Source: Rhizopus sp. PT2906
Taxonomy: Eukaryota; Mucoromycota; Mucoromycetes; Mucorales; Rhizopodaceae
Assembly: GCA_025529335.1 (NCBI GenBank)
Contig: JAMYHX010000149.1
Location: 1 to 64,000, forward strand
DNA length: 64,000 nt
Direction: 5' to 3'
Position 1 is the first letter of the stretch, and each line of letters starts with the position of its first letter. Positions 10,231-22,285 of the stretch are shown one piece after another. The notes under the pieces are model-generated. The model made no database searches, was not told the DNA's origin, and saw only the letters and a list, made by a program, of their open reading frames with translations. Both the position numbers and the translations under genes were made by a program.

Positions 10231-11458
10231 AGAAAATCATCAATAGAAACGATTGCATGCATTGAACGAATTGCGGCGAATGAATAATTATACCGTCTAA
10301 GCTTTCTTTGGAATAACGTTTCATGCAAATGTAATTCTTTTTAATCATATCGGGAGATTGCTTGTATGTTTGAAAGTTGATTTGTTATCAATAGCGTTTC
10401 TATTTGTAGATTATATCGAGAATAAAAGTATATAGAAAGAGCAAAGGCTTTTGAGAGTTATATATATGGTTGAGTATTTGATCACGAGGCATCTTTAATT
10501 ATCAATCAATCACTTGGTTTATCGAATTGAACTATACGGGTTTTTATTGAAAAAAGAGAGAGACAGTTCGCTTTTCTATGCTCTCTCTTGTCACAGTTGC
10601 GAACAAAAAAAGGGGAGTCTGGTGGTAGATGAAAGACTTTGATTGACAGAGATTTCATATCACATTTTCTAACGCGCGTCGTGCAAACTATGTCATGTAA
10701 ATTGAATAAGATCATACTCATAATGAATAGTGGCTCCCTAGAGCTTCTTTGTAGTCATTGAAGAAAGATGACTAAATAATACCCAGGAGCAAGTCTATTG
10801 AACTGCCACTAATGCGCAGTTGTTGTCGTACCCGGGAACATAGTTGAGCCGATAAGAAAAATGACGTGGGATGGGGAACATAAAGCTATCATTCGCGTAG
10901 ATATGAGAGACTGAGAGGAGTATATAATCGCAACAGCTTGGCTTGGGAAGGAGGCTTTGCATTTTTAAGCCTTTTATAGTGCTTTGGAGATTTATTTCGG
11001 AACCTGAAGGCGGGGAAACGTTCCTGAGGACCAATTTGCCCATGGGGAAACATGAATCAAAAATGAGCTTATAGGCCACCACTCAAACAGAAATCTTGAT
11101 TTATTTGTTAAAGAGGCTTTAATGAGTATTCTACTTGTAAAACTGCTTTACACAGTTTATGTGTAAAAAGGGTTGCCGTGTGGATGTTGTTTCCATAAAA
11201 GGTAAAACGTATTCAAACTGATAGAAAGAGGAAGGCTCTCTAGTTTCGATTTATATATCTTTTTCAAGCAACTTAAAAGACAAATTAAACCAACTGGTGA
11301 ATTCATGCAGATCAACATCATATGCGGATGTATTCAGCCGTCACCTGGTTATCAAGTTGTACAATCTTATGAAACAATGACGAATAAACCAGCCCTTCCA
11401 GGGGTTAAGTCCTTCTTTCTTTTCTATTTTTAATAATAATAATAATAATAATAAAGAA
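9413..11458. other. Gene-poor, decayed region
   Basis: No intact gene. On the minus strand, 9600-10350 holds broken coding-like sequence. Its best stretch, 9787-10065, reads FAREEFLVDGSYFIHYHAQSR...ILLEIQPNV..., followed by a basic helix. The 'LLEIQ' segment recalls PD-(D/E)XK nuclease-like multicopy families, but this is a weak impression. A 60-A tract lies inside. Another unsupported minus-strand open frame spans 10795-11082. A (TAA)n tract at 11431-11453 sits just before the next gene. Confidence 0.35.
10169..10228 (+). repeat. 60-nt poly-A tract
   Basis: An uninterrupted run of 60 A residues, the longest homopolymer in the window. It lies within decayed sequence. Confidence 0.95.
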
Positions 11459-12733
11459 ATGGGAACAAAGAATAGTGAAACTAACTCTTCTTGGCTGCTA
11501 AACTGGATCTCACAGTTTAAACTCAAGAAGGAAAAGAAAGAACATAAAGAGAATGATAGTGATTATGTTAATCATAAAAATGACTTGATGGATAATAGAC
11601 CTAGTATTACTATATCAACATCATCCAGACGAAATTCACAACAGACAGTATCAAGTACGTGGAGTAGTATTTCGGATAATAAAAAGAGATACAAGTTTAG
11701 CTGGCCGTATAATCACAGTCCAAGGAAACATGAGTTGATAGAAAAAAGACAGTCAATGTCATCTAATAACTCCATCTTCACATCGCAACCAGCCTCACCC
11801 AACTTTACAGCTTTAATAACAAATGATCTGGACGATGATGACGACGACTTGGATGATATGGACGAGTATGATAACAGCAATAATGAAAGATGGACGCTAA
11901 GATATGACCTGATCAAACTGGCTGTTGATGGGTAAGCATAAAATATATATAACATAAATTTTTAAATATATACAAAAGATGACTGATATGTACATGTATA
12001 TTTGTATTCAAGTCCAAACATAGTAACACAGCTTGGTAAAAAAGAAAAATGGTTGCTACAGCTAGGATGTGGAAACGCAGCGTGGAGTATTGAGATAGCT
12101 TCGATGCGTCCAGCGTGGATGGTTCTTGGAATGGACTATAATGAAATGCTATTGCCTAAACATCAACCAAAGAACTTTAGGTTTATACCCACAAACAATT
12201 TAATACGCGAATTGAAGAAAGTCCAAAGCGAGTCTATTGATTTCATCAGCTGTAGATTCCTCATGTTTGATTTTACATTTGAAGGGTACAAAGACCTGAT
12301 CAATGAGTGCACTAGAGTATTACGGCCTGATGGATACATAGAAATGATGGAGTTGGACCTGAGAATCTACTATCAGACACTAGTTGAACATGATTTACAG
12401 TCAAGGAAATTGAATAATCTATTGTTTGATTTACAAGATATTGACCCAAGGATAGCAAGAAAGTTGGTTCATTTATTCAATCAAACAGAATATAAAATGA
12501 TTGAAAAGAAGTACATATCTCTACCCTTAGGCACCTGGGGTGGTAAACTAGGGGTCATGTTTAAGGATGATATCTATAATTTATACGAAAGATTACTCTG
12601 CCAGCACAACTTTCTTTTGGACGATAAAGAGTTAAATCTAAATCGTGCATTTATGAATTTACATGTCATCATTGCTCAAAAGCAGATAACCAATTCCAAT
12701 GTCTGCGAACAAATGGATGTGCCTCGGTATTAA
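11459..12733 (+). CDS. SAM-dependent methyltransferase with disordered N-terminus
   Basis: Exons 11459-11931 and 12013-12733 give 397 residues. The first ~155 residues are Ser/Asn/Lys-rich with an acidic DDDDDLDDMDEYD run, probably disordered. The class I methyltransferase fold follows: motif I LLQLGCGNAAWSIEIA, acidic motif II MVLGMDYN, motif IV SIDFISCRFLMFDF, and VLRPDGYIEMMELD. This matches the fungal 'methyltransferase domain-containing' group related to LaeA-like and TAM-type proteins. The substrate cannot be told. Its last 65 bp overlap the coding end of the convergent GH47 gene (12669-12733). Confidence 0.8.
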
Positions 12734-14799
12734 ACACAAACTTGTCCAGTGATAAAACGTCTGGTGGACTGAATAACAAATAAAGATACTTGAACGTTTC
12801 TGCCAACAAGAAACTTTCCATTGAATCAATTTGATTGTACTTTCCTGTCGAATCAACATATCGAATCGATGCATATCCACTACCTGTTTTGCACCACTTG
12901 TCAATCGCTTCAAATATCTCCCATCCATATTCTTGATACTTTTGGTCGCCTGTGATTCTATACAATATAAATAAACTTTCTAATGTCTCTGGTCTCAAGA
13001 GATATCTTTCATCTCCAAAGAATAATGAACTAGGTCGCTTCTTGACTTTGGGTAGTTTATATTTTACATCGTATCCTTTTTCTATTGTTGCTTGTCGCTT
13101 TTCTATTGACGATAACTCTTTTGGTATCTCATCATCTTCATACCACCAATCACGCATTTTTTCTAATTCACTCCTTGTCTTGTTGTATGTAATCGGGTTA
13201 TATTTCTCTGTATCACTGATCCACCAGTTCTCTGGACTCAATCCTGTCTTGGTTGTACGATACATAAACACACAGGTTTCTAATAATCCCTTGGCAATGT
13301 TCATATCCTCTGGTTCATTAAATGTCTTGGATCCCATTGCAAGCATACCAGGTACGAAACAGGTCTAAGGGGTCAATTGTTAATATTAATTCATTACTAG
13401 TTATTCTACATCTATATACCAAATGATCCATCGAATTATCTGCTTCTTCTCTACGTGTATCAAAAGGAGGCAGCATGAGCATATCATATCCAGGTATCTG
13501 TCGAAGCATATACTGCTTCATGCTATTAATAGATTCTCTATCTATTCATTTAAATAAGACAGCTGATATGTTGTATGAATCAAATAATGCTTACACATTC
13601 TTCCATACTGTGGTATCTTTCCGTCTGTCAAGATATATTGCTTGAGGAAATACTATTTTCACTTGTAAGTCAAGCCTTTCCTCTTTTACAATTACTTGCC
13701 TCGAATGCACTATCACCCATAGCTCCAAATCTGGAAACACCATCTTTGAAACGACCTTTGTCAACATCCAATGTGGTAGGGTATAGTCCTCTGATATGAA
13801 TACCATGCTCATATCCCATGCTGTCCAAAAGGTCTGTAATAGCCTGTGCCTATTTCATAGCATAACAATCAAACAAAGGGGGCTTACTTTATCCATAATT
13901 AGCTGTACCTTTTTTGCATAAATAGGGTTTTGAGTCAACTGAGAGAGCATCATAAACTCCAATTGAACCGTTCCTGCTTCTGCAAGTAAAGTATCTCGCT
14001 GTGTAGACAAGTTTCTATGGGATCCTATTTTACTATTTCCTCCTTTCCTTTCGTTACTTTACTGCCCTATTTACCTAGCGGGGTTCCAATAATGTGTGGG
14101 TAATCCAGAAGGTGTATTGAATGCAGGCAGAAGGACATCAGCTAACTTTTGTGCCTGAACCAAAAGGATTCTATATTTTCGATCTGATAAATCATAGGCA
14201 CTTAAGAATCCTCCAAGGTAACGAATGATGGATTCAAATACGCTGACATCTTCATTGATCTTAAAATTGATCTTATGCACTCTTCGCATCACTTCGGCTA
14301 CTTCATCATCTAATTCCATGACTAATAACGTGCTCAATGAATCCACCATTGTTGCTCCCCATCCACCAAAAGGATCATGACTGCCGTTACTTAGGGGAGT
14401 CAATTCATCATGACCGAATGCATACTTTTCTTTATATAAAAGCAATCAACTTTCTTTTCTTTTTCGTTTGGAAAAGGACTTACTGTATCCGTTCCATCCA
14501 TGTAAGAACGCCTTCTTGATCGCTCGTCTTCTTCTTTCTCGCAGCTTTGTGTATTCAGCTGGTTCAGGACCAAAGTTATATTGCATCGTTGGTAAGTGAG
14601 AAGCAAATCCTCCAAATCCATTGAGGATAGACTGTTCTCGTGGTTTTCTTGTTGGTTTCACTGGTCGATCCGTGGTTGTTTTGTTTGTCTGAACTGGTAT
14701 AATTGAATCCTTGGCCAATGGACGAACCATGAACCATACTTGACCAAAAGCAATGATTAAGAAACAAGCTAAAAGCAATAGTTTCCACTTTCTCGACAT
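12669..14799 (-). CDS. GH47 class I alpha-1,2-mannosidase (type II membrane protein)
   Basis: Seven exons on the minus strand: 14799-14484, 14429-14075, 14014-13888, 13849-13700, 13652-13595, 13541-13420 and 13364-12669, giving 607 residues. A short cytosolic MSRKWK precedes a hydrophobic anchor (LLLLACFLIIAFGQVWFMV) and a stem. GH47 landmarks are HGWNGY, FGHDELTPLSN, FGGWGATMVDSLSTL, RYLGGFLSAYDLS, GSHDP, LRPETLESLF and the C-terminal FNTEAHPF. The enzyme trims mannose from N-glycans in the ER or Golgi. Intron 13653-13699 has a GC-AG boundary (GAG|GCAAGT). Intron 13850-13887 is only 38 bp. The ATG at 14799 was preferred to an upstream in-frame ATG because it puts the anchor at the N-terminus. 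A MITE lies 113 bp upstream. Confidence 0.9.
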
Positions 14800-14912
14800 G
14801 GTCTTGCTTTTTTTCTTTTTTTTTTCCAGGAGAAAAAAAAAAAAGAAGAGAAAAAAGTAGTTGGCGGAAAAAGGGCATTTGCTCATTAAATAATCGCCTT
14901 TTTCAGAAATTA

Positions 14913-15288
14913 TTCGCACATATTACAAGCTCAGTAACAATTAAACACTTTGTGTCTTTTTTATTATTTATTTAAAAAGACAACATGTAATAATATATAA
15001 AATGAGCTTGATACTTTTGAGAGACGATAAATGTGGTCAACACTAATGAATAACACGTAACTGAAAAAGTTGCTAGAGACTCTGTATAAATGGTCTGATC
15101 TTGACATCTTTATTTCTCTTATAAACCCTCTTCTTTGAATGTAAGTATTTAATATCAATGTAAATAACTGATTTACTAATCATTTCTTTATTCATCCTTT
15201 TGCTTCTGATGGGCTCTCTTTTTTATTATTTGTTGTATCTTTTGTTATTTTTTGTTGTCTGAAATTATCTTTTTTTTTTATCAGTGAA
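14913..15288 (+). mobile_element. MITE-like element, copy A
   Basis: This 376-bp segment is matched along its whole length, in inverted orientation, by 56212-56567. It starts TTCGCACA directly after TA and ends GTGAA before TA. The right terminal repeat has lost TGC compared with copy B. It encodes no transposase. Stretches of over 100 bp are nearly identical between copies, so dispersal was fairly recent. It sits in the promoter region of the GH47 gene. Confidence 0.85.
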
Positions 15289-16881
15289 TAACGTGTAATC
15301 GCCTTTGTACAACCTGACATGAATAGACTTTTTTTTTTCTCTTACTTTTCTTTTACTTGGCAGACAGTGCCCATGTCAATGTTTATAAGCTCTTCATAGT
15401 ATTTTTCTCTTATCTCTTGGTTTCTTTTATTGTCTCTTTAGTCGTTTTTTTTTTTGTTACTAATGGTAAAATTGACTGGAACATTGTGCTACATTTAGAG
15501 TATTTCCAGCATTGATTCGTGTACTTTACCAGGTTTTACTACATTTCACATACACCAATTATACATATTTCCCTTTTTTCCATCATATCTGTTTGTATAG
15601 CTTACACAGTGTTTGATCATTACTATCACTGGTCCAAAGTGACACAATTAATTCATAAAAAAGAGCAAGAGACAAACTGATGCCTGCAATTGGAAAGCAA
15701 AAGTGCCCAAGGTATTTGTGTGCAGATTATTGACTATTTATCTTTATTGTGCAATATAAGAGTCTATCCACGCCAGAATGCACACAGCAGGTTGAGCGTT
15801 TACGAGTTAATTGCTTTTCTTCACTTGAAAGTTGAATAAACCTTCAAAAAGGAAACTATAGACATTGGTGCCCCTTTCTCACTCTTGCTTGACTCTAGTC
15901 CTTCAGGAACCAAAAATAAAATAATCGTACAGCTGAAGAAAATAGATTCAACCACAAAAGAACTACTGCTTGCGCCTATATATCGACTTTGCCATGTAGC
16001 TGATTTACAACAAATCGTTAATATACAGGAAGGTCAGTTTAACTAAAGCATTTTTTTCACCTCTTGTGTCCGTCTCTTTATGCCTTGGCATGTTATTTCA
16101 TTCAATGTTGTCACAGTCACCCTCTGCATTGCTGTGATAATGGCCGCTGAAGAAGATTCAACGGATCCAATATTTATGATGGTCTTTTGGAAAGCCTGGC
16201 CTATTTCTGCCTTTTTTGCGCTTCTAAAAAAGAAATTGAGTCAAACATACTTGAAACACGAATTTCTACCCTAAAGGTGGCCTTTGCTTTCAAGACTAGA
16301 TGAAGTAGCCTCTTGCTAGTTCAAACGAGTCAACAAGTCGTTGTAGTGAAAGTTTGTGTCTGACTCGCTTCCTACCTACTACCTGTGATGTCGTTAACAA
16401 AACTTTTCAATGTTTGACACCACGCTATATTTACCTAGGACAGATATTCTTCCACACTCTTTGGTGTAGAATACAAATTTATAAAGCCACCAACTTGGTT
16501 TGTTTTTCTTTTCAAGAAGGGATAAAAAGAAATATTGTTATTGATGTATTTATTCTAATTTTATGTTGTCAGTTGGTCAAAAAGGACCATTTAGCTCACG
16601 TGTAATTATGATAAATGCATATTTTACATCAAAGGATATTTCACTGCCTTACATGTATAAGAGAAGAAGAAGCGCCCGTAGCATTGGCCAATTTTATTAG
16701 TTGTCCCTTTTTCAAAATTGGGTGTCCCATTTTTTTTTTTGTTCTTTTTTCATTTTTCTTTTACAAATGTCAAATACAACAGCATTTGTCAGAGATCATT
16801 TTGATTCTATTTCTGAGGTACAGGGGAAACTTATTATCATTCCTTCATGAGCTTATAATTCAATAGGGATGCTTTCTTGTC
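15289..16881. other. Intergenic with one decayed repeat
   Basis: AT-rich with many T tracts. It contains the dispersed repeat at 16510-16640. A short plus-strand open frame at 16080-16274 has no recognisable features. No supportable gene. Confidence 0.5.
16510..16640 (+). repeat. Dispersed coding-like repeat, copy 2
   Basis: It pairs with the minus strand of 945-1090. It encodes IKRNIVIDVFILILCCQ, then, after a frameshift, SSRVIMINAYFTSKD. Both copies share most codons but carry different lesions, so they decayed independently from a protein-coding ancestor. Confidence 0.55.
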
Positions 16882-17615
16882 ATGCCCAACAAGAAAAGGA
16901 AGCTAAATGAAGATAAACTTATAAAAAAGAAGTCCAAAATAAAAGGTTTTTTTTTTGAAGGATACTTTGTTATGAAAAAGAAAGACTAATTAGTGTAGAA
17001 ATCAAATTGAGGCATCGTACTGAAACGGATAGTTCAGGAATATCACACAATGGCTTCCAACAGCTATTTAACGGCAGAGAACCTGAAGATACATTATTAT
17101 ATAGACAACGAGCATTTTATAGAGCATGGAGCAGGATAAATACAATCATCAATGTATGCGTTTCTTTATAATATCATTTCTGTTCCCAAACTAAAGCCCA
17201 TTGATATCAATAGGACACATTAGTCGATATGAATCAAACAGCATATAGTCAAATTAGACGTTTTGTAGATAAGGCACACGATGTAAAAGAAGAGTAAGCA
17301 CACGCACATACAGGAACATACCGTTGATAGACAAAAGAAGTTAATATCCCCACTATAGGCTTATATCCTTACCATTTCATGAAATTCCAACAGCACTCGT
17401 ATTTGCCGGTATTAATACACCCGATCATGCTAAGCAGTTTGAACATATCGCTTTGGATTTAAAGCAACCCCCATCAGAGACAAATGGACGACAAAAGCGT
17501 AACTTTGTTTCACTGTTACAAGCAAAGGATTGTCCAACATTGAAACATATGATGAAGTTGATGATTGAACGTACTTTAGAGAATACAGAAGATAAAGCAA
17601 ATAATCAACTAGAGA

Positions 17616-17649
<34 letters not shown>

Positions 17650-19745
17650 TGATGATGATATCATTCGTACTGTACAGGTGAGCACCATACAAGAGATTTA
17701 TACCAGTGATTAATTCATTATGTAAGCCATCAACAGCGCCATCCTATCAATTTGGACGTATTCTTGCCAAAGAGAGCAAGGCATTACCCTATGACATGCA
17801 GCTTTTAGAAGGGTGGTACAAACATCGTAGCAAAGACGAAAAGCATAAACCAAATCTTGTTGTCATTCTGCAGGATTTTGAAGCGTTTGAACCCAATGTT
17901 CTCCAAGATTTCCTTTCAATTTGCAGGTAAAAACTACTTATTAAACAAGTCGCTTAAAGCTCAATGTGCGCAACATAGTGAATATCAAACTCAGTTGCCT
18001 ATTGTCTGCATTATTGGTGTTGCAACATCGACAGAATTCGTTCATCAGTCTCTGACAAAGTTAACCATCAATATGCTAAGAATAGAAAGGTTTAAATTAG
18101 AAAACAGTGACGTCTGGTTTAACAAAGTGATAGAAAAGGTAAGATAAAGATAAAGGTAAAGAGAATCTAGGGAGTAACATGTTCGTCATAGTTATTTCTT
18201 GAATCGACAGACACATTAAGATTTGGCCCTCGTCCATACAAGTTCTTACTAGACCATTTTTATTTGTATGATTTTTCGATTACTAAAGCATCAGCAAGTA
18301 TTAAGGTAACATGATTCAATGATCATTTAATAGAAGACTCTAATGTCATATAGTATGCATACATGCATCATTTTTACGGCAATCCGCTTTCCATCTTCCT
18401 ACCGCTCTTGAAATTTGACAAGCAAAAGATGAGGGAGAGACTAAAGGAGTGGCGATCAAAAGATATGTTAAATACACACCACGTGATTCACATTCGCATG
18501 CTTTCCTCATTTAAAGCATATATTGAAAAGCTTGCTACAACAAAACCACGAAAAGCTCTTAGATTACTCGAAGACGATGAAGAACTATTAATCCAAGAAG
18601 TCCCAGAACTGTTGGCAAACATAAAGCAATATTATGTTGAATTTGTATTAGGAATCGACCTTGTTCAAGTACTGCAATCCCAATTTTCATCATTTAGCTA
18701 TGTAAAAAAATCAAGGCGTATGATACTTTTGGAAGCTTTGGAAGCCAAAGAAGGATATGCTACTCAAAGCGAGTTAATTCAAAAGCTGATCAGTCTACTG
18801 CGAAAGATGGATGCAGATCAGATCGAAAGCCTCTTGAAAGAGCTGCAGAATCTGTATCAGAGAAAGGAGTACAGTCGAGTGAGCAATGAAGCACTAAAAA
18901 AGTTAAATGAATGGGATGAACGATTGATGCGGCTGATGGACCTTGATGATGACGCTGCAGCAAAAGCCGATAAGAAGGCCAAGAAAATTGAAGGCATGGT
19001 GATGACAAATATCGAAGATAAGCATGGGCGTCATACAGCAACCGCACAAAAGGCCCAAAATGAGTCTATAGAGTTCATTAGACGATTGGGAACAGAGAGT
19101 ACAAAGATTGCAATAGATATTGCAGATTGGATAAATGATGTGCTCGGGTAAGATCAAAATATAAGATACGTCATGAAAAAAGCTGACATGATCTTTTTCT
19201 GTAGACATTATCTAGAACCATTTACAAAGAAACCATTATATGAAATTGCGTATTATACAAATGTCCGATTGCTCGAAAAGGTATGTAAAGGCATTGCCTT
19301 AGTATAGACGATAAGGATTAAAAATTGTGCTTTTGGATAGTCATTTGCATCACAGCCTCGTGCCACGGTCCAGACTGCGCTGACTCAGCCATCGCATTAC
19401 TTAAACTGCACTTGTTGTGGAGGCAGCAAGGAAAAGCATTTGGCACCATCAGAGCCAGATGCATGTGTACTATACAAGCTTTATCTTGAGTGTGGTCGAA
19501 TGATTAATCTTTATGACTGGTTTGTTGCGTTTAGCAGTGTAATTGAAAAGGAAAAACGTGATAAGCCATTAGAGGAAAATGAAGCTCAGTAAGTAATAAT
19601 GCTCTTTAGATAAATGCGATTGCTAATGGTTTTTCATAGGGCAAGGTTTATCAAGTCTGTAGCAGAACTTCAATTCCTAGGTTTTATTAAGCCAACACAA
19701 AGAAAGACAGATCATGTACAGAGATTGACTTGGTCTAACATCTAA
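16882..19745 (+). CDS. ORC3: Origin recognition complex subunit 3
   Basis: Eleven exons: 16882-16945, 16999-17153, 17214-17293, 17359-17677, 17727-17926, 17979-18138, 18192-18305, 18354-19147, 19205-19280, 19341-19588 and 19640-19745, giving 771 residues. Family features in order: a basic N-terminus (MPNKKRKL), [50 protein letters not shown] in the Walker-B-like region, [18 protein letters not shown], a winged-helix half from [11 protein letters not shown], and the diagnostic C-terminus [20 protein letters not shown]3 is part of the complex that marks replication origins. An extra run of about 11 Glu lies after residue 190. The first intron has a weak donor (GTTTTT), so the first ~21 residues are the least certain part. 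The stop lies 11 bp from that of QNG1 on the other strand. Confidence 0.88.
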
Positions 19746-19756
19746 AACAAAACAAC

Positions 19757-21262
19757 TTAATAAAAGCAGCTTCTTGTACAATGTGTAGGCACAGTCATCT
19801 GATCCTGGATTTCTTTTGCTAAATCCCAAACGTAAAAGTCAATGAGAATAGCATTCACTTGCAGCGTAGGATCAAGCTCAAGCATCTTTTGCTTCACTAG
19901 TTCAACTGCCCAAATTGAATTGCCACGTATCTCCACCTCTTCCTCTGATCCTGAGGGAAAGTACTCGCGTCTTTCTAGCTTTTTGATCAACTCTGGAGAG
20001 TATGAGAGAAGTCCTAATTGATATAAAGCCTAAAAGAAAACATATTAGTCTAGATGATAAGATCTTAAAGTTGTGTATACCTGAGGCACTCTGTAATCAG
20101 CAAACATAGTAATAGAATCAATATCATCAAAGTATCCAAAATCTTGACCATCAAAGCATGCCCTGTTATAAAAGTCAATAGGAGACACGAGGTTATATTT
20201 TTACATACCATAAGTCAGCGATAAGGATCTGAGCTCTTTTCAAAATATAAACTACGCATCTCCATGTGAGCGATCAAAAAGCTGATTTACCTTATTGAAC
20301 GTTACCTTTTGTACCATGATATTCATGGATATCTCTAAATGATGGAAAGTTCTCAATAATAATATCTAATAATTTTGCAGCAGACCCATTTGCTTGCTCT
20401 ATGCAATTTACAAATGATCCATCGAATTTCTATATCGCGCAACGCACATATGAGGTTGTTTATCCCTTCAACCGAAAAGTAAAAAAAAAAAGAGGCCGAG
20501 AACTTACCTCGCATAAAACTTTGCCCGCCTCTCGCATCACCCGTATTCTTTCCTGTAGCATTGGACACTGTTCTTTAGTATCCGACTTGAATACATGGGC
20601 GAGCTCCTCATCCGAGGCTGTCATACCATAATAGGATGGTTTAGTAATAGGTATTTCATTATCGATTGCTAATTGTACAAACAAATAAGCAGATAAATAT
20701 ATGGATCGGGCTTTATATATATATATGTACCTCTATTGACAGCAGCGCATAAGGACCAATAGCCAGTATAAGCCTTTCCTTGATACTCAATGGCGTATCT
20801 ATCAGGATGTGGCTTACTCTTATCCGCTTTATCGAAGTCACTCCAGAACGAAAAATTGAGTAAATCAACTAGGAAAATCCTACAACGAAAAAAATAAGGA
20901 ATAAGAAAGTTTTTCCTTTTTTTTTTTTTTTGAAAGGCATCATCGTTTTACCAATCAACTGTACGACAATCCGCTGTTTTAGGGTGCATGGGGTGCTCAT
21001 TCCATGTCTTTGTGCTATACTCTTTCCGTCTCATATTATCTATAATCTTGAATAAGGTCTGTTTAATCTTTTAACCGATATCGATCATACAATTATATTA
21101 CTGTCTTTGCTGCCTTATCAAGGTTTTGTTTAGGAATTGAAACATGTTTACTATTCTTTTTGAAACGAAATGAGAAAAGAACGGCAATAAAAAATAGTCA
21201 AATTTATATACTTTTGAAATGAATTCAGCACTTGACAAGACTTTATTTGTTGATGTTGGCAT
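19757..21262 (-). CDS. QNG1: Queuosine 5'-phosphate N-glycosylase/hydrolase (DUF2419)
   Basis: Nine exons on the minus strand: 21262-21212, 21155-21102, 21058-20952, 20879-20731, 20668-20508, 20429-20306, 20251-20209, 20162-20081 and 20029-19757, giving 347 residues. Landmarks of the family run through the joins: [100 protein letters not shown], and [16 protein letters not shown]. The enzyme releases queuine from queuosine nucleotides so that TGT can put it into tRNA GUN anticodons. The length is normal for the family. The ATG at 21262 is the only one that extends the conserved N-terminus. It converges on ORC3 with 11 bp between stops. Confidence 0.9.
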
Positions 21263-22285
21263 CAAGTTGTAAGATTAGAGTAAAAGAAAAAAAAAGTTTT
21301 TTTTTCTTTAAATTTTATTCTTATTATAAATTTCAATAAAACCCAAGTTCAATATTCATCCTTGATTTCCCCCCTTTTCCTTTTTATTTTCATAGCCATT
21401 TTTTTATCAATGAATTAGTTTGATCCGTGACCCCGTGGAAGGCAATGGTAATAGTTTAAGCACCATTTCCTCGAAAAAAAAAAAAAAGATTTTACCATAT
21501 ATAGAAATTATATTGACAGGTTAAAAGTCGGCTTCATTAAACATCCGCTACATAATTTTAATTCGTTCATATGGATTCTGTAAATTGTTGAGCATCTTGC
21601 AAATCAAAATGTAAACAAAGAGTAAACATGGTAACAAACAAACAAATCGATTTCTATGGAAACAGGTTCTGAATGTTTTATGTGCCCCTTTCTTTTTAAT
21701 GTGGTATCCCCTGCATCAGAAAGAGAGAGAGAGAGAGACAAGGGCAAACAGAAACAGAGAACAATAGAGGATCTCAATCAGAGTCAGGATGTGCTTTTTC
21801 CTTGATTGGTTAGAAACATGAGCCAATGTTTTCATCTCTGGTTAAATTGATGCTTTCGATACTCAAGTTTAAGATATGTGAACTTGATCTACTAAAGAAA
21901 GAACAGATGGATCATGACGTCAATTGAGGAAGCTAGAATGTAGTACTTGTATAGCTTATGGAGTAGTAATAATAAACAGACACCGCTAACTTTGTATAGA
22001 AAGTGTATTATAAAATGAAACCGCTAAAGGGTTTTTTAATTTTAGTGATGAGTGGATAATAAAAAACCCTTTTAGAATCGAAAAAGTCAAGACCTATCAA
22101 ATTACATCAATTACAACGTCAAAAAAAAGATATATAAAGCGATCCACTTTTAGCTCTTTCTTTTTTTTCTTACTTTTTTCCAACTCTTACGAATCTTCTC
22201 GTACATACCTCTTTCTTTTTTTCCTTTGTATTTACTCTAATTTAATTACACCTTACTTCAAGAAAGAGATTCAAATACTTAGATC
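21263..22285. other. Shared upstream region of QNG1 and the H+-ATPase gene
   Basis: About 1 kb with no coding sequence. It contains poly-A and poly-T tracts, a short (GA)n at 21724-21738, and near 22020-22075 a GGGTTTTTTA / TAAAAAACCC inverted pair that can form a hairpin. The length suits a strong, regulated promoter. Confidence 0.55.
22131..22139 (+). promoter_or_regulatory. TATA box of the H+-ATPase gene
   Basis: TATATAAAG, 155 bp before the ATG, is followed by a long CT-rich leader, as expected for a highly expressed fungal gene. Confidence 0.55.

Noticed and set aside
10139..10348. Protein with a poly-Phe run
   Set aside because: The Phe run is the translated poly-A tract. The two overlapping minus frames share nothing with known proteins.
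16080..16274. 64-residue hydrophobic ORF
   Set aside because: Hydrophobicity arises from T-rich DNA. It has no signal-peptide pattern and no support around it.
20297..20306. Frameshift in QNG1
   Set aside because: The apparent extra base disappears when the intron is taken as 20252-20305. The join then reads [13 protein letters not shown] as in the family.
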